DNA of 64,000 bases from Streptomyces sp. NA04227 (GCF_013364195.1 NZ_CP054918.1:7830563-7894562); one strand, 5' to 3'. Shown: positions 7,370-16,254, numbered from the stretch's first letter. A program made the numbers and translations. The notes: generated by a model from the letters alone, not told the origin.

Positions 7370-9379
7370 GTGGCGCGGGTGATCGACGGCCGTTTCGAGC
7401 TGCTGTCGCGGCTCGGCGGTGGCGGTATGGGGCTGGTGTGGCGGGCGCGTGACCTGGCGCTGCACCGCGAGGTGGCGCTCAAGGAGGTACGTCCACCCGA
7501 CCCGGACCTCGCCGAGTACGACCCCGAGGCCTCCGAGGCGCTGCGCGCACGTGTACTGCGCGAGGCCAGGGCGCTGGCCCGCATCGTCCACCCCAACGTC
7601 GTGACGATCCACCACATCGTCGACGGCGGCGAGGAGGGCACCTATCCGTGGCTCGTCATGGAACTGGTGCCCGGCGGCTCGCTCCAGGACCGCATCGACC
7701 GCGGCAGGCTCACCCCCGGCGAAGCCGCGGCACTGGGCCGGGGCGTCCTCGAAGGGCTGCGCGCGGCGCACGCGGCGGACATCCAGCACCGCGACATCAA
7801 GCCGCCCAACATCCTGCTCCGCCCCGACGGCCGCGCGGTCCTGACCGACTTCGGGATCGCCGCCATCCGGGGATCGACCACCCTGACCGCCACCGGCTCC
7901 GTGATCGGGACCCCCGACTACATGGCGCCCGAGCGCGTCGCGGGCCAGGGCGGCGGCCCGGCCGCCGACCTGTGGTCACTCGCCATGACGCTCTACGTCG
8001 CCGTCGAGGGCCACAACCCGATGCGCCGCGGGAACACCCTCGCCACCCTGGCGGCCGTGCTCGGCGAGGAGGTGCCGCCTCCTCGGCGTGCCGGGGCGCT
8101 GACCGGGCTGCTGACCTCCGTCCTCGTACGCGACCCGGCGGCACGGCCGGACGCCGCGACGCTGGACCGGCTGCTCGCCGAGGCGGAAGCGGCGGCCAGG
8201 TTCGAGGCCACCAAGGCCACCGAGGCCGCGACCGGCTCCGAGACCTCGTATCCCCTCACCCCGCCCCGCACCACCGCCCCTCAGCCGCCACCGGAGCCCC
8301 CGGTGCCGGGAAGCGGCGCGTCCACGCGGGAGGCGCCGCCCTGGATGCCGACCGCCCCGCCGGTGTCGTCCGCGTCGACGCCGCCCTCGTCCCCGCCCGG
8401 ACCCGCCGGACCGACGCCGCCTCCCTCGGCGTCCCCCTCGCACGCCGAGCCGTTCTTCGGGGTGCCGCACCCAACTCCGGCTCAGGCACTGCCCGTTCGA
8501 CGCAAACGGACCTGGATCTACGCCTCGGGTCTGGGCGCCGTCGCCCTGGCCGGAGTGCTTCTGTGGGCGCTGCTGCCCCTCGGCGACGGCTCGGGCGGTG
8601 ACAAGACCGAAGCCGACGGCGGCACGTCGCCCAAGCCCGGTACGTCCGGCGGCAGTTCGCAGCAGCCCGTGGATTCCAGCGGCAAGAAGATCACCATCGG
8701 GGTGAAGTACGACCAGCCCGGCCTGGGTTACATGGGGCCCGACGGCAAACCCTTGGGCTTCGACGTGGACGTGGCGACGTACATCGCCAAGAGGCTCGGC
8801 CACGCCCCGAGCGACATCGTGTGGAAGCAGGTCCGCGGCATCGAGCGGGAGGGTGTGCTGCAACGGGGCGAGGTGGACTTCCTCGTCGCCGTCTATGCCA
8901 TGAACGACACGCGCGCGAAGAAGGTGGACTTCGTGGGGCCCTATCTCGAAGCCCACCAGGACGTTCTGCTGCCCGAGGACGCCCCGGCGGTAACCACCGC
9001 CGCCGATCTGAACGGCAAGTCGGTGTGCACGGTGGCCGGCTCCTCTTCCGGCACGAACCTGCGGACACAGGCCGCACAGGCTCGGCTCGTAGAACGCGAC
9101 ACCTACTACAGCTGTATTGACGACCTCGTCGCGGGCAAGGTGGACGCCGTCACGGCCGACGACGCCCTGCTCGCCGGTTATGCCACCCAGGTGCCCCAGG
9201 ACCTGAAACTGGGTGGCCTGAAACTGAGCGACGAACGGTACGGAATCGGCCTCCGCAAGGGCAGCGAGTTGAAGGGAAAGGTCGAGACCGCGCTCAAGGA
9301 CATGATCAAGGACGGCTCGTGGCAGGCGTCCCTGAACGGCAACCTTTCGTTGCTCAAGTCGCCTCCGCCGCAACTGTGA
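7370..9379 (+). CDS. Membrane Ser/Thr protein kinase fused to a periplasmic-binding-type sensor domain
   Basis: This is a ~669-residue fusion. The GTG at 7370 follows AAGGGGG and starts VARVIDGRFELLSRLGGGGMG, the glycine loop; the frame extends further upstream but without a good site. The kinase domain (about 1-270) has ALKEV for the ATP Lys, HRDIKPPNIL for the catalytic loop, DFG and APE. A Pro/Ala/Ser linker (~270-375) leads to one membrane helix near 381-403. The outside part, ~440-665, is a bacterial type 3 solute-binding domain (ITIGVKYDQPGLGYM, FDVDVATYIAKRLG, GKSVCTVAGSSSGT). It probably senses an extracellular amino-acid-like ligand and signals by phosphorylation. No transporter is adjacent. 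Confidence 0.92.
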   Translation: MARVIDGRFELLSRLGGGGMGLVWRARDLALHREVALKEVRPPDPDLAEYDPEASEALRARVLREARALARIVHPNVVTIHHIVDGGEEGTYPWLVMELVPGGSLQDRIDRGRLTPGEAAALGRGVLEGLRAAHAADIQHRDIKPPNILLRPDGRAVLTDFGIAAIRGSTTLTATGSVIGTPDYMAPERVAGQGGGPAADLWSLAMTLYVAVEGHNPMRRGNTLATLAAVLGEEVPPPRRAGALTGLLTSVLVRDPAARPDAATLDRLLAEAEAAARFEATKATEAATGSETSYPLTPPRTTAPQPPPEPPVPGSGASTREAPPWMPTAPPVSSASTPPSSPPGPAGPTPPPSASPSHAEPFFGVPHPTPAQALPVRRKRTWIYASGLGAVALAGVLLWALLPLGDGSGGDKTEADGGTSPKPGTSGGSSQQPVDSSGKKITIGVKYDQPGLGYMGPDGKPLGFDVDVATYIAKRLGHAPSDIVWKQVRGIEREGVLQRGEVDFLVAVYAMNDTRAKKVDFVGPYLEAHQDVLLPEDAPAVTTAADLNGKSVCTVAGSSSGTNLRTQAAQARLVERDTYYSCIDDLVAGKVDAVTADDALLAGYATQVPQDLKLGGLKLSDERYGIGLRKGSELKGKVETALKDMIKDGSWQASLNGNLSLLKSPPPQL

Positions 9380-9713
9380 AGAGCTCGCAAGCGGCACACC
9401 GGGTGAGAGCACCACGGCATGCGGAAGAAGTGCCGCGCGCATCCAAGTAGCTGTGCGGGGGCGTGAGTTCGCGCCTTCGGTCGCAATAGCGGGACAACAG
9501 GCGTGACTTCGCGCCGTCGGCCGCCCGTATGCGCGCCGTTCGCAGTTCCGTGCACCCGGACGAAATGCCACAACTCCCCGTCTGGCGCGCGCAGTTCACT
9601 CTTTCGTGGCGCTTCGCGCGGATACCCCGGGGAAGTCAGTTTCCGACTTTGACGGCGTCGGCCGGGTGCGCGGCGCGGTGCCGTGACCGGGGGCGAGATG
9701 GGGAGGAACGGCT
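9380..9713. other. Non-coding spacer with an imperfect direct repeat
   Basis: No gene is supported. Two near copies of a ~20-bp element (GCGTGAGTTCGCGCCTTCGG near 9460, GCGTGACTTCGCGCCGTCGG near 9502) are spaced about 42 bases apart and could be regulator half-sites. GGGGAGGAACG precedes the next start. Confidence 0.4.
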
Positions 9714-9995
9714 GTGACGAATGGCAGCGGGGACCCGCGTCGTGGGCAGGCGGAGGAGGCGGTACAGATCGTCGCCGGGCTCGTGGACCTCGGACTGGAA
9801 CAGGCGGAGGGACTCATCCGCCGTATGAGGGGTGTCCTCGGACGCTCCGACCTGGATGTGATCACCGCCGACGGGCGCGAGGACCTGCGCGCACGCGGCG
9901 AACTCGCGCTGAAACGGCACGCCCCCACGGCCGAGTCGCACATGGAGACACTGGCCCGCCAAGTCGCCGCCCGTCGCTCCGGCTCCGGCGCCTGA
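9714..9995 (+). CDS. Small protein of unknown function, coupled to a prenyl synthase gene
   Basis: This 93-residue protein starts at a GTG with GGAGGAACG upstream and stops one base before the GTG of the prenyl synthase gene, so translation is probably coupled. The sequence is charged and helical (EEAVQIVAGLVDLGLEQAEG, then a basic RRMRGVLGRSDL). There is no signal peptide, membrane span or Cys. I do not recognise the family. Its position suggests an accessory or scaffold role for the isoprenoid enzymes that follow, but this is inference from position only. Confidence 0.7.
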   Translation: MTNGSGDPRRGQAEEAVQIVAGLVDLGLEQAEGLIRRMRGVLGRSDLDVITADGREDLRARGELALKRHAPTAESHMETLARQVAARRSGSGA

Positions 9996-9996
9996 G

Positions 9997-11055
9997 GTGC
10001 ACGGAACCGGGCTCATCGCGCCCCGCGTCGACCGGGTCCTCGCGGAGTTCGCGCACCGCGAGTCGGCACTGCTGTGCGAGGTGGATCCCCAACTGGAGCC
10101 GATGGCCGTCCAGTTGACCACCGCACTTGGCGAAGGCAAGCGTATGCGCGCGGCCTTCTGCTACTGGGGCTGGCGGGCGACCGGGCAGCCCGACAGCGAA
10201 GCCATGGTCAAAGCCGCCGCGGCGATGGAGATCCTGCACGCCGCAGCGGTCGTGCACGACGACCTGGTGGACGAGTCCGCCGTGCGCAGAGGCGTCCCGA
10301 CCGCACACATCGCCCTGCTCGACGCACTCGACGCGTCCCTCTTCGCAGACGAGGCCACTCGCACCGCCGGTGCCAGGAACCTGGCGATGCTGGTCGGCGA
10401 CCTGCTGATGTCCTGGGCCGGGCAGCTGTTCACGGAGTGCGGACTGCCGGGCGCCTACCTGGCCCGCGCCCGGCCACTGTGGGCCACTCTCGCCCGGGAG
10501 CTGATAGCGGGGGAGTGCCTGGAGATCCTGCGCACCCGGGCGGTGCCCGAACAGCACAGCAGCCTCAAGATCATCCGCTACAAGACCGCGAAGTACACCG
10601 TCGAACACCCCCTGCACATCGGCGCTCTGCTCGGCGGGGCGCCCCGTCAACTCCTGTACGACTTCAGCGAGTTCGGTCTCGCGCTCGGTGAGGCCTTCCA
10701 GCTCCGGGACGACCTGCTCGGCGTGTTCGGAGACCCGTGCGAGACGGGCAAGTCCGCGCTCGACGACCTGTCCGGCGCCAAGCCGACCGTACTGCTCGCA
10801 CTCGCGCTGTCCCAGGCGGCCGCCGAGGACCGCGTCGAACTGCGGCGGCTCATCGGCCGCCCCGACCTCGGCGAGCCGGAACTCGAAACGGTCAGAGCGA
10901 TCATGGTGCGCTCCGGTGCCCGCGGCGCGGTGGAGGAACTCATCACCGAACGCGCCGAGACCGCGCTCAAGACCCTGGACCAGCTGCGCATCCCTGACGA
11001 GCCCGCCGCCGCGCTGCGCCATCTCGTCACGGCGACCGTTGCCCGCACCTCGTGA
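9997..11055 (+). CDS. Polyprenyl (E-isoprenyl) diphosphate synthase
   Basis: This 352-residue class I prenyltransferase condenses isopentenyl diphosphate with an allylic diphosphate using Mg2+. The first Asp-rich motif is HDDLVDESAVRRG and the second is LRDDLLGVFGDP, with GEGKRMRA as the usual diphosphate-binding Gly-Lys segment. Length fits geranylgeranyl-type synthases; chain length cannot be fixed by eye. A GTG start one base past the upstream stop is used. The oxygenase-like gene at 11141 follows on the same strand. A second synthase of this family lies at 60145, inside the meroterpenoid cluster, so the two probably serve different pathways. Confidence 0.92.
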   Translation: MHGTGLIAPRVDRVLAEFAHRESALLCEVDPQLEPMAVQLTTALGEGKRMRAAFCYWGWRATGQPDSEAMVKAAAAMEILHAAAVVHDDLVDESAVRRGVPTAHIALLDALDASLFADEATRTAGARNLAMLVGDLLMSWAGQLFTECGLPGAYLARARPLWATLARELIAGECLEILRTRAVPEQHSSLKIIRYKTAKYTVEHPLHIGALLGGAPRQLLYDFSEFGLALGEAFQLRDDLLGVFGDPCETGKSALDDLSGAKPTVLLALALSQAAAEDRVELRRLIGRPDLGEPELETVRAIMVRSGARGAVEELITERAETALKTLDQLRIPDEPAAALRHLVTATVARTS

Positions 11056-11140
11056 CCGCGCCCGAAGCACCCGTACGTCACCACGCCTGCCGTACGGCCC
11101 CGATCACCACCACATCCGTACTGCCCCAGGAGGAGCCGAG

Positions 11141-12364
11141 ATGACCGCTGCCGCAGAACCGGCACCGCCCGCCGACGCGCCGGGCACCCGGGCCGCCAGG
11201 CCCACCGAGGAGTCGATGGACGCCCTGCGGCTGCGCGGCGACGAACTCGCCGACGCCACCGTGCGCACCCTCTTCGAGCGGGGCGAAGTGGGCAAGTTCA
11301 ACACCCTGATGCGCTGGTTCAACCAGTCGGGACAGCCGCTGCCCGACGGCCTGCCCGAGGTCGCGCGCGAGTATCTGGAGGCGACCGCGCACCCGCCCGC
11401 CTGGGTGGACTGGGCCGAGATGGAGCGGGCGAGGCTGTTCTTCATCGACAACAACGTGCACATCTCGACCGCGCTGTCCTTCGCCTCCATGCCCGCCTGC
11501 TACATGCTGCCGCACGTGGCCCGGCTGCTCAGCGCCACGCACGGCCTTTCGTACCCGTCCAAACGGATGGCGGAGACCGGCCAGTTCACCGTGTACCTGA
11601 TGCGGCCCGACGCCTTCGAGTCCGGCAGCCGCTTCGTGCCCGCCGCGCAGAAGGTGCGTCTGCTGCACGCCTCCATCCGCCACCACCTGCGGGAGAAGGG
11701 CCTGTGGGACGAGGCAGCCCTGGGGGTGCCGATCTGCCAGGAGGACATGATCGGCGGGCAGATGATGTTCTCCATCCAGGTCCTGGACGCCCTGCACCGG
11801 CTCGGCATCCACATGACCCAGGAGGGCGCCGACGCCTACTACTACGCCTGGCGCGTGGTGGGCGCCATGCTCGGCGTGGACATCGAGGCCGGGCCCGCCG
11901 ACCTCGCCGCCGCCCGCGACTTCTCCGACCTCTACATGACCCGTCACATGGGCCCGTCCGCCGAAGGCACCCTGCTCACACGGCAGTTGATCGACCTCTA
12001 CGAGGAGGTCGTCCCCGGCACCCTCTTCGACCCGGTGGTCCCGGCCGTCATCCGGTATCTGATCGGGGACACGGCCGCCGACTGGCTGGAGGTGCCCCGC
12101 TCGTCCTTCGACGCCGCCGTCAAACTGTCGCCCGCACTGCTCGGCGTCCTCGAAAGCATCGAGGACGCCTCCCCGCTGGGTGCCTGGGCCCTGGACCACC
12201 TGGGCAAACTGACCACGGTCTTCGAGCTCAGCTCCCTGACCCGGGGTCGCGTCATGCAGTACGCGATCCCCGAGCATCTGAAGGACGAGTACGGCGTCAG
12301 GTCGCCCAAGCCGCGCACCGGCCGCTGGACGCCCCCGCCGCCCTCGGACCTGCTCGCCCGATAA
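11141..12364 (+). CDS. MpaB/latex-clearing-type oxygenase family protein (DUF2236)
   Basis: This is a 407-residue protein. The frame continues upstream, but the ATG at 11141 has AGGAGGAG in front. The body resembles the MpaB/Lcp heme oxygenase group: NTLMRWFNQSGQPLPDG, FASMPACYMLPHVARLL, an RHHLREKGLWDEA segment with candidate heme His, then GVPICQEDMIGGQMMFS. The YYAWRVVGAMLGVD helix is characteristic. Rubber oxygenase Lcp cleaves poly-isoprene, and MpaB cleaves a prenyl side chain. The neighbouring prenyl synthase makes an isoprenoid substrate plausible. There is no signal peptide, unlike true Lcp, so action is probably intracellular. A terminator follows. Confidence 0.85.
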   Translation: MTAAAEPAPPADAPGTRAARPTEESMDALRLRGDELADATVRTLFERGEVGKFNTLMRWFNQSGQPLPDGLPEVAREYLEATAHPPAWVDWAEMERARLFFIDNNVHISTALSFASMPACYMLPHVARLLSATHGLSYPSKRMAETGQFTVYLMRPDAFESGSRFVPAAQKVRLLHASIRHHLREKGLWDEAALGVPICQEDMIGGQMMFSIQVLDALHRLGIHMTQEGADAYYYAWRVVGAMLGVDIEAGPADLAAARDFSDLYMTRHMGPSAEGTLLTRQLIDLYEEVVPGTLFDPVVPAVIRYLIGDTAADWLEVPRSSFDAAVKLSPALLGVLESIEDASPLGAWALDHLGKLTTVFELSSLTRGRVMQYAIPEHLKDEYGVRSPKPRTGRWTPPPPSDLLAR

Positions 12365-12441
12365 CTCGGCGTACCCGCCCGGCACTTCACGCACAAGACT
12401 CTGAAGCAGCGTGTGGTCAGGGCCGAATGGCGACAGCTCAC

Positions 12442-12474
12442 CCTGAACCGGCCCGCCACCAGGGCCGGTTCAGG
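12442..12474. terminator. Bidirectional terminator between convergent genes
   Basis: A perfect 13-bp inverted repeat (12442-12454 with 12462-12474, 7-base loop) overlaps the stop codon of the ArsR gene and follows the MpaB-like gene. Confidence 0.75.
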
Positions 12475-12829
12475 CGTGCCAGGGCGCTCCGGTGACCTGG
12501 TGGTCGGCATGGCTCAGTGCCTCCACGACCAGTCGGCGCAGATGCCCGTCGCTCAGCGCGTACACCGCGTGCCTGCCCTCCCTGCGGGCGTGGACGAGAC
12601 CGGCCAGCCGCAGCTTCGCCAGGTGCTGGCTGACCGCGGTACGCGCGGCCCCGCTCGCCGTGGTCAGCGCGGTGACGTCCGCCGGTCCCTGCGCGAGCAG
12701 CCACAGCAGATGCAGCCGGGTCGGGTCGGCGAGCAGCGCGAAGACGGTCGCCGCCGTCCGCAACTGCTCCCGCCCGGGAGCGCGTTCATGCGCACCACTT
12801 GCAACTGGGCCCGGTTCGCGTGTGGTCAT
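12470..12829 (-). CDS. ArsR/SmtB-family winged-helix repressor
   Basis: This is a 119-residue regulator. Start at 12829 (MTTREPGPV) is preferred, because an upstream ATG at 12883 would lie inside the shared operator. The winged helix is clear: VFALLADPTRLHLLWLLAQG, then TTASGAARTAVSQHLAKLRL as recognition helix and VHARREGRHAVYAL as wing. A C-terminal LSDGHLRRLVVEALSHADH contains Asp/His residues resembling the alpha-5 metal site of nickel/cobalt sensors such as NmtR/KmtR. It is divergent from an MFS exporter with a His-rich tail, so metal-responsive derepression is the likely logic. The metal is not determined. Confidence 0.9.
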   Translation of the reverse strand: MTTREPGPVASGAHERAPGREQLRTAATVFALLADPTRLHLLWLLAQGPADVTALTTASGAARTAVSQHLAKLRLAGLVHARREGRHAVYALSDGHLRRLVVEALSHADHQVTGAPWHA

Positions 12830-12862
12830 GCGGCCATCGTACGGTCGGCCCGATTCGACGTT

Positions 12863-12888
12863 GTCATGTGCGCAGGTGTGCACATGAC
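12863..12888. promoter_or_regulatory. Shared ArsR operator in the divergent promoter region
   Basis: A perfect 9-bp inverted repeat, GTCATGTGC and GCACATGAC separated by 8 bases, lies between the repressor gene and the divergent MFS gene. Size and symmetry fit ArsR/SmtB binding sites. Confidence 0.7.
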
Positions 12889-12932
12889 GCTATGGTGCGA
12901 GGAGTTCGCCCCGTCGACCGAAGGACGCGGCC

Positions 12933-14285
12933 GTGCTTGTTGTGCTGCGCAACCGCACCTACCGTCATCTGTTCGCCGCCCAGGTCATCGCGCTGCTCGG
13001 CACCGGTCTGGCCACCGTGGCACTCAGCCTGCTGGCCTACGACCTCGCGGGGGAGCGTGCCTCCGCCGTCCTCGGCACCGCCCTCGCGATCAAAATGGTC
13101 GCCTTCGTCACCCTCGCCCCGCTGGTGAGCGCCCTCGCCGAGCGCATTCCGCAGCGCGCGCTCATGGTCGCGATGGACCTGACCCGGGCCGCCGTCGCCG
13201 TGGCACTCCCCTTCGTCACCGAGATCTGGCAGATCTACGTCCTGGTCCTTCTCCTGCAAGCCGCCTCCGCCGCGTTCACCCCCACCTTCCAGGCGACCCT
13301 CCCCGTCGTACTGCCGGACGAACGCGACTACACCCGCGCCCTGACGATGTCCCGCCTCGCCTACGACCTGGAGACCCTCCTCAGCCCGGCACTCGCCGCG
13401 GCCCTGCTGTCCGTGGTCACCTACGACTGGCTGTTCGCCGGAACCGTCGCCGGGTTCCTGGCCTCCGCGCTCCTGGTCCTGTCCTGCGTACTGCCCCCTC
13501 GCGCCCCCGTGGCACGAACCGGTGGCCTGGGCCGCAAGGCAGGCTTCGGCATCCGCCTGTTCTGGGCGACGCCCCGGCTGCGCGCCCTCCTCGGCCTCGA
13601 CCTCGCCGTAGCGGCGGCGGGCGCGACCGTCGTGGTGAACACCGTGGTCCTGGTCCGCGACCAACTGCACCGCTCGCCCGGCGAGGTGTCCCTGGCGCTC
13701 GCCGCCTACGGAGCCGGTTCGATGGCCGCCGCACTCCTGCTGCCCCCGCTCCTGGACCGCGTCGGCGACCACGCCGTCATGCTCCCCGCGGGCTGCGTCG
13801 TACCCGCCGTCTTCGCCGCTCACGGCATCGCCACCGCCTCGGGCCCGTCCTGGCCCGCACTCCTCCTCGCCTGGGCCGCCTTCGGCGCCGCGTGCTCGGC
13901 GGCCCTCACGCCCACCGGACGACTGATCCGCCGCTCGGCCGCCCCCGCCGACCTGCCCGCCGCCTTCGCCGCCCAGTTCTCGCTCTCGCACGGCTGCTGG
14001 CTGCTCACCTACCCCCTGGCGGGCTGGCTCTCGGTCGCGGCGGGCACGACCGCCGCCTCCTGGACACTCGGCGCGCTGGCCCTCACCGGCGCCCTGGCCG
14101 CGACCCTGCTCTGGCCGGCCCCCGACCCCGCCCATCTCGACCACTCGCATCCCGGTCTGCCACCCGGCCATCCCCACCTCGCCGAGGTCCGCCCCACAAC
14201 CGACTCCAACCGGCACAGCCACCACTACGTCATCGACCACCTGCACCCGCACTGGCCGACCGCACGCCGCCCGGCCGGTTCGTGA
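12933..14285 (+). CDS. MFS exporter with His-rich C-terminal tail, probable metal efflux
   Basis: This is a 450-residue protein with about 12 membrane spans, starting at a GTG (MLVVLRNRTYRHLFAAQVIA). The N-terminal half has the MFS loop ALAERIPQRALMVAMD between spans 2 and 3. The cytoplasmic tail, after about residue 395, is rich in His: DPAHLDHSHPGLPPGHPHL and later NRHSHHYVIDHLHPHW. His-rich tails are known in NreB-type nickel exporters. With the divergent ArsR regulator and shared operator this looks like a metal-resistance pair, though an organic substrate cannot be excluded. Confidence 0.87.
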   Translation: MLVVLRNRTYRHLFAAQVIALLGTGLATVALSLLAYDLAGERASAVLGTALAIKMVAFVTLAPLVSALAERIPQRALMVAMDLTRAAVAVALPFVTEIWQIYVLVLLLQAASAAFTPTFQATLPVVLPDERDYTRALTMSRLAYDLETLLSPALAAALLSVVTYDWLFAGTVAGFLASALLVLSCVLPPRAPVARTGGLGRKAGFGIRLFWATPRLRALLGLDLAVAAAGATVVVNTVVLVRDQLHRSPGEVSLALAAYGAGSMAAALLLPPLLDRVGDHAVMLPAGCVVPAVFAAHGIATASGPSWPALLLAWAAFGAACSAALTPTGRLIRRSAAPADLPAAFAAQFSLSHGCWLLTYPLAGWLSVAAGTTAASWTLGALALTGALAATLLWPAPDPAHLDHSHPGLPPGHPHLAEVRPTTDSNRHSHHYVIDHLHPHWPTARRPAGS

Positions 14286-14391
14286 CCCACGACCGTCGCA
14301 CTCCGTAGTGCCTGCGGCCATGGGAGGGAACAACGCCGGGGGAACGTGTCATCGAACCGTCGCCCCTGTCGATCATGCACACCATCTGCGA

Positions 14392-16155
14392 GTGAATCTT
14401 CGACAGAAATGCCTGCCCTTCGTACTGGCGGCGCTCACCGCCGCGCCCCTGATGTCCGCCCTTCCCGCCACCGCCCTTCCCGCCACCGCCCTTCCCGCCA
14501 CCGCCCTCCCCGCCATCGCTCCGCACACGGCGGCACAGGCCGCCGCTGCCGAGCCCCGCCCGGCACCGTCGAAACACCTGGTCCTGGACGGTGATTCGCT
14601 CACGCTGGACGACATGGTCCACATCGTGCGCGGCCGCCCGGTGACCCTGGAACTGGAGGACGGGACGGCGCGCACGATGCAGCGGGTCCGCGAGGGCGCG
14701 CTGAAGGCACTCGACGAGGGCCAGCGCGTCTACGGCTGGAACCAGGCGCTCGGCCCGCTCAAGGACCAGCCACTGACCCCCGATCAGCAGGAGGAGTTCC
14801 AGCGCCGCATCCTGCGCTCGCACGCCGCCGGGGTCGGCAAGCCGGTCCCGGACGGCGAGGCGCGCCTCGCCCTGGTGCTCCGCGCCAACGCCATGGCCCG
14901 CGGCACCATGGGCGTACGCCCGGAACTGGTGCGGCGCATGCTCGACCTCGTCAACGCCGGTGTCACCCCGGTCATCCCGCAGATCGGCTCGCTCGGCACC
15001 GGTGACCTCCAGCCGATGGCCGCCGCGGGCCTCGTCCTCACCGGTGAGGACGCACCCGCTCGCTACCGGGGCCGCACCGCACCGGCCAAGGAGATTCTCC
15101 GCGAGGCGGGCCTGGAACCCTCGTTCCCGCTCCAGGCCGGTGAGGCACTGCCGATCATCAGCGGCAGCGGCCTGCTCACCGCACGGTACGTGCACGCCAT
15201 CGACCGGGCGAAGTCCCTGGAGACCCAGTTCGAGGGCGCCTTCGCCCTGTTCATGGAGGCGACCCGAGCCGAGAAGAGCTCGCTCGATGCGCGCACCCAC
15301 AAAGAGCGGCGGATCCCCGAGGAAGAGGCCGTGGCCGCCCGGCTGCGCGGGCTGGTCGGGGACAGCGACTGGATGACGGAGGCCGGACGCAAACGCCTGG
15401 GCGAGACCTCGCCCCGCGTCCAGGACGCCGTGTCGGTACGTGCGGCTCCGCACATCGCCGCCACTTTGGTGCACACCCTCGACGAGGCGAGGACCATCGT
15501 CGAACGCGAGGCCAACGCCTCGACCTCGAATCCGCTCATCTTCCCCAAGGACGGCGGCGGTTACGAGTTCGTCATGGGCGGCAACTGGGACGGCGCCCAG
15601 ATCGGCCATGCCATGGACACCCTCAACGCCGAGGCCACCGACGTCGCCGTACTCACGCACGAACTCTCCGCCCGGCTGCTCTCCAAGAAGTGGAGCTACG
15701 GCCTGCCCGCCAACCTCGCCTACCCGCCCGTCGGCCTCAACTCGGGCATGGTGCAGGTGCAGACCGTCGCCGCCGCCCTCATCCCCGAGATGCAGACCCG
15801 GGCCGCGCCCTCCGGCGTGCTGTCCCGCCCGGCCAAGGACGGCCAGGAGGACCACAACACGATGGCCATGGCCTCCGCGCGCAACCTGCACGAGAACCTG
15901 GACCGCTTCGAAACGGTGCTCGCCGTCCTGCTGATGATGGACGCGCAGGGCATCGACCTCATCAAGGAGGACATGAAGGGACTCTCACTCGGCGCCGGGA
16001 GCGCCGCCCTGCACGCGCGCATCCGGCAGACGATCCAGCCCCTCAAGGACGACCGCTGGATGTCCCCCGACCTGAAGAAGATGACCGCCTTGGTCCGCCA
16101 GGGGGACCTGCGTGACATCGTCCTCGCCCGGTCGGCCTCCGGCTCCACGCGGTAA
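14392..16155 (+). CDS. Exported HAL/PAL-superfamily protein with altered MIO triad
   Basis: The fold is that of aromatic amino acid ammonia-lyases: GSLGTGDLQPMA, STSNPLIFPKDGG, GLNSGMVQVQTVAAAL and QEDHNTMAMASARNL with the catalytic Glu. The canonical Ala-Ser-Gly that cyclises to the MIO electrophile is missing; the loop reads GSL-GTG-DL, one residue short with no Ser. The usual NNG/ING motif is IISGSG. A GTG at 14392 gives a typical signal peptide (MNLRQKCLPFVLAAL) followed by ALPAT repeats. The frame also allows a start at 14308, which would spoil the signal. Export is unusual for this enzyme family. It may be a pseudoenzyme or use Gly-Thr-Gly chemistry. Confidence 0.82.
   Translation: MNLRQKCLPFVLAALTAAPLMSALPATALPATALPATALPAIAPHTAAQAAAAEPRPAPSKHLVLDGDSLTLDDMVHIVRGRPVTLELEDGTARTMQRVREGALKALDEGQRVYGWNQALGPLKDQPLTPDQQEEFQRRILRSHAAGVGKPVPDGEARLALVLRANAMARGTMGVRPELVRRMLDLVNAGVTPVIPQIGSLGTGDLQPMAAAGLVLTGEDAPARYRGRTAPAKEILREAGLEPSFPLQAGEALPIISGSGLLTARYVHAIDRAKSLETQFEGAFALFMEATRAEKSSLDARTHKERRIPEEEAVAARLRGLVGDSDWMTEAGRKRLGETSPRVQDAVSVRAAPHIAATLVHTLDEARTIVEREANASTSNPLIFPKDGGGYEFVMGGNWDGAQIGHAMDTLNAEATDVAVLTHELSARLLSKKWSYGLPANLAYPPVGLNSGMVQVQTVAAALIPEMQTRAAPSGVLSRPAKDGQEDHNTMAMASARNLHENLDRFETVLAVLLMMDAQGIDLIKEDMKGLSLGAGSAALHARIRQTIQPLKDDRWMSPDLKKMTALVRQGDLRDIVLARSASGSTR
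14458..14517. repeat. Four 15-bp tandem repeats inside the lyase-like gene
   Basis: Copies of GCCCTTCCCGCCACC (the last degenerate) encode ALPAT repeats just after the signal-peptide core. Confidence 0.85.
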
Positions 16156-16215
16156 CGCCGCAACGCGCTGACCCGGCAACCGGCAAAGCCGTACGGCGAG
16201 TTGGGCGCCCAACGG

Positions 16216-16254
16216 GTGCGGGCCCCGGAGCAGCGAGTGCTCCGGGGCCCGCAC
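16216..16254. terminator. Strong bidirectional terminator
   Basis: A perfect 17-bp inverted repeat (16216-16232 with 16238-16254, 5-base loop) lies between the convergent lyase-like gene and the siderophore operon. Confidence 0.85.

Noticed and set aside
12413..14308. 631-codon + strand frame over the MFS gene
   Set aside because: Arg/Pro-rich shadow of the exporter frame; no ribosome-binding site or domain.
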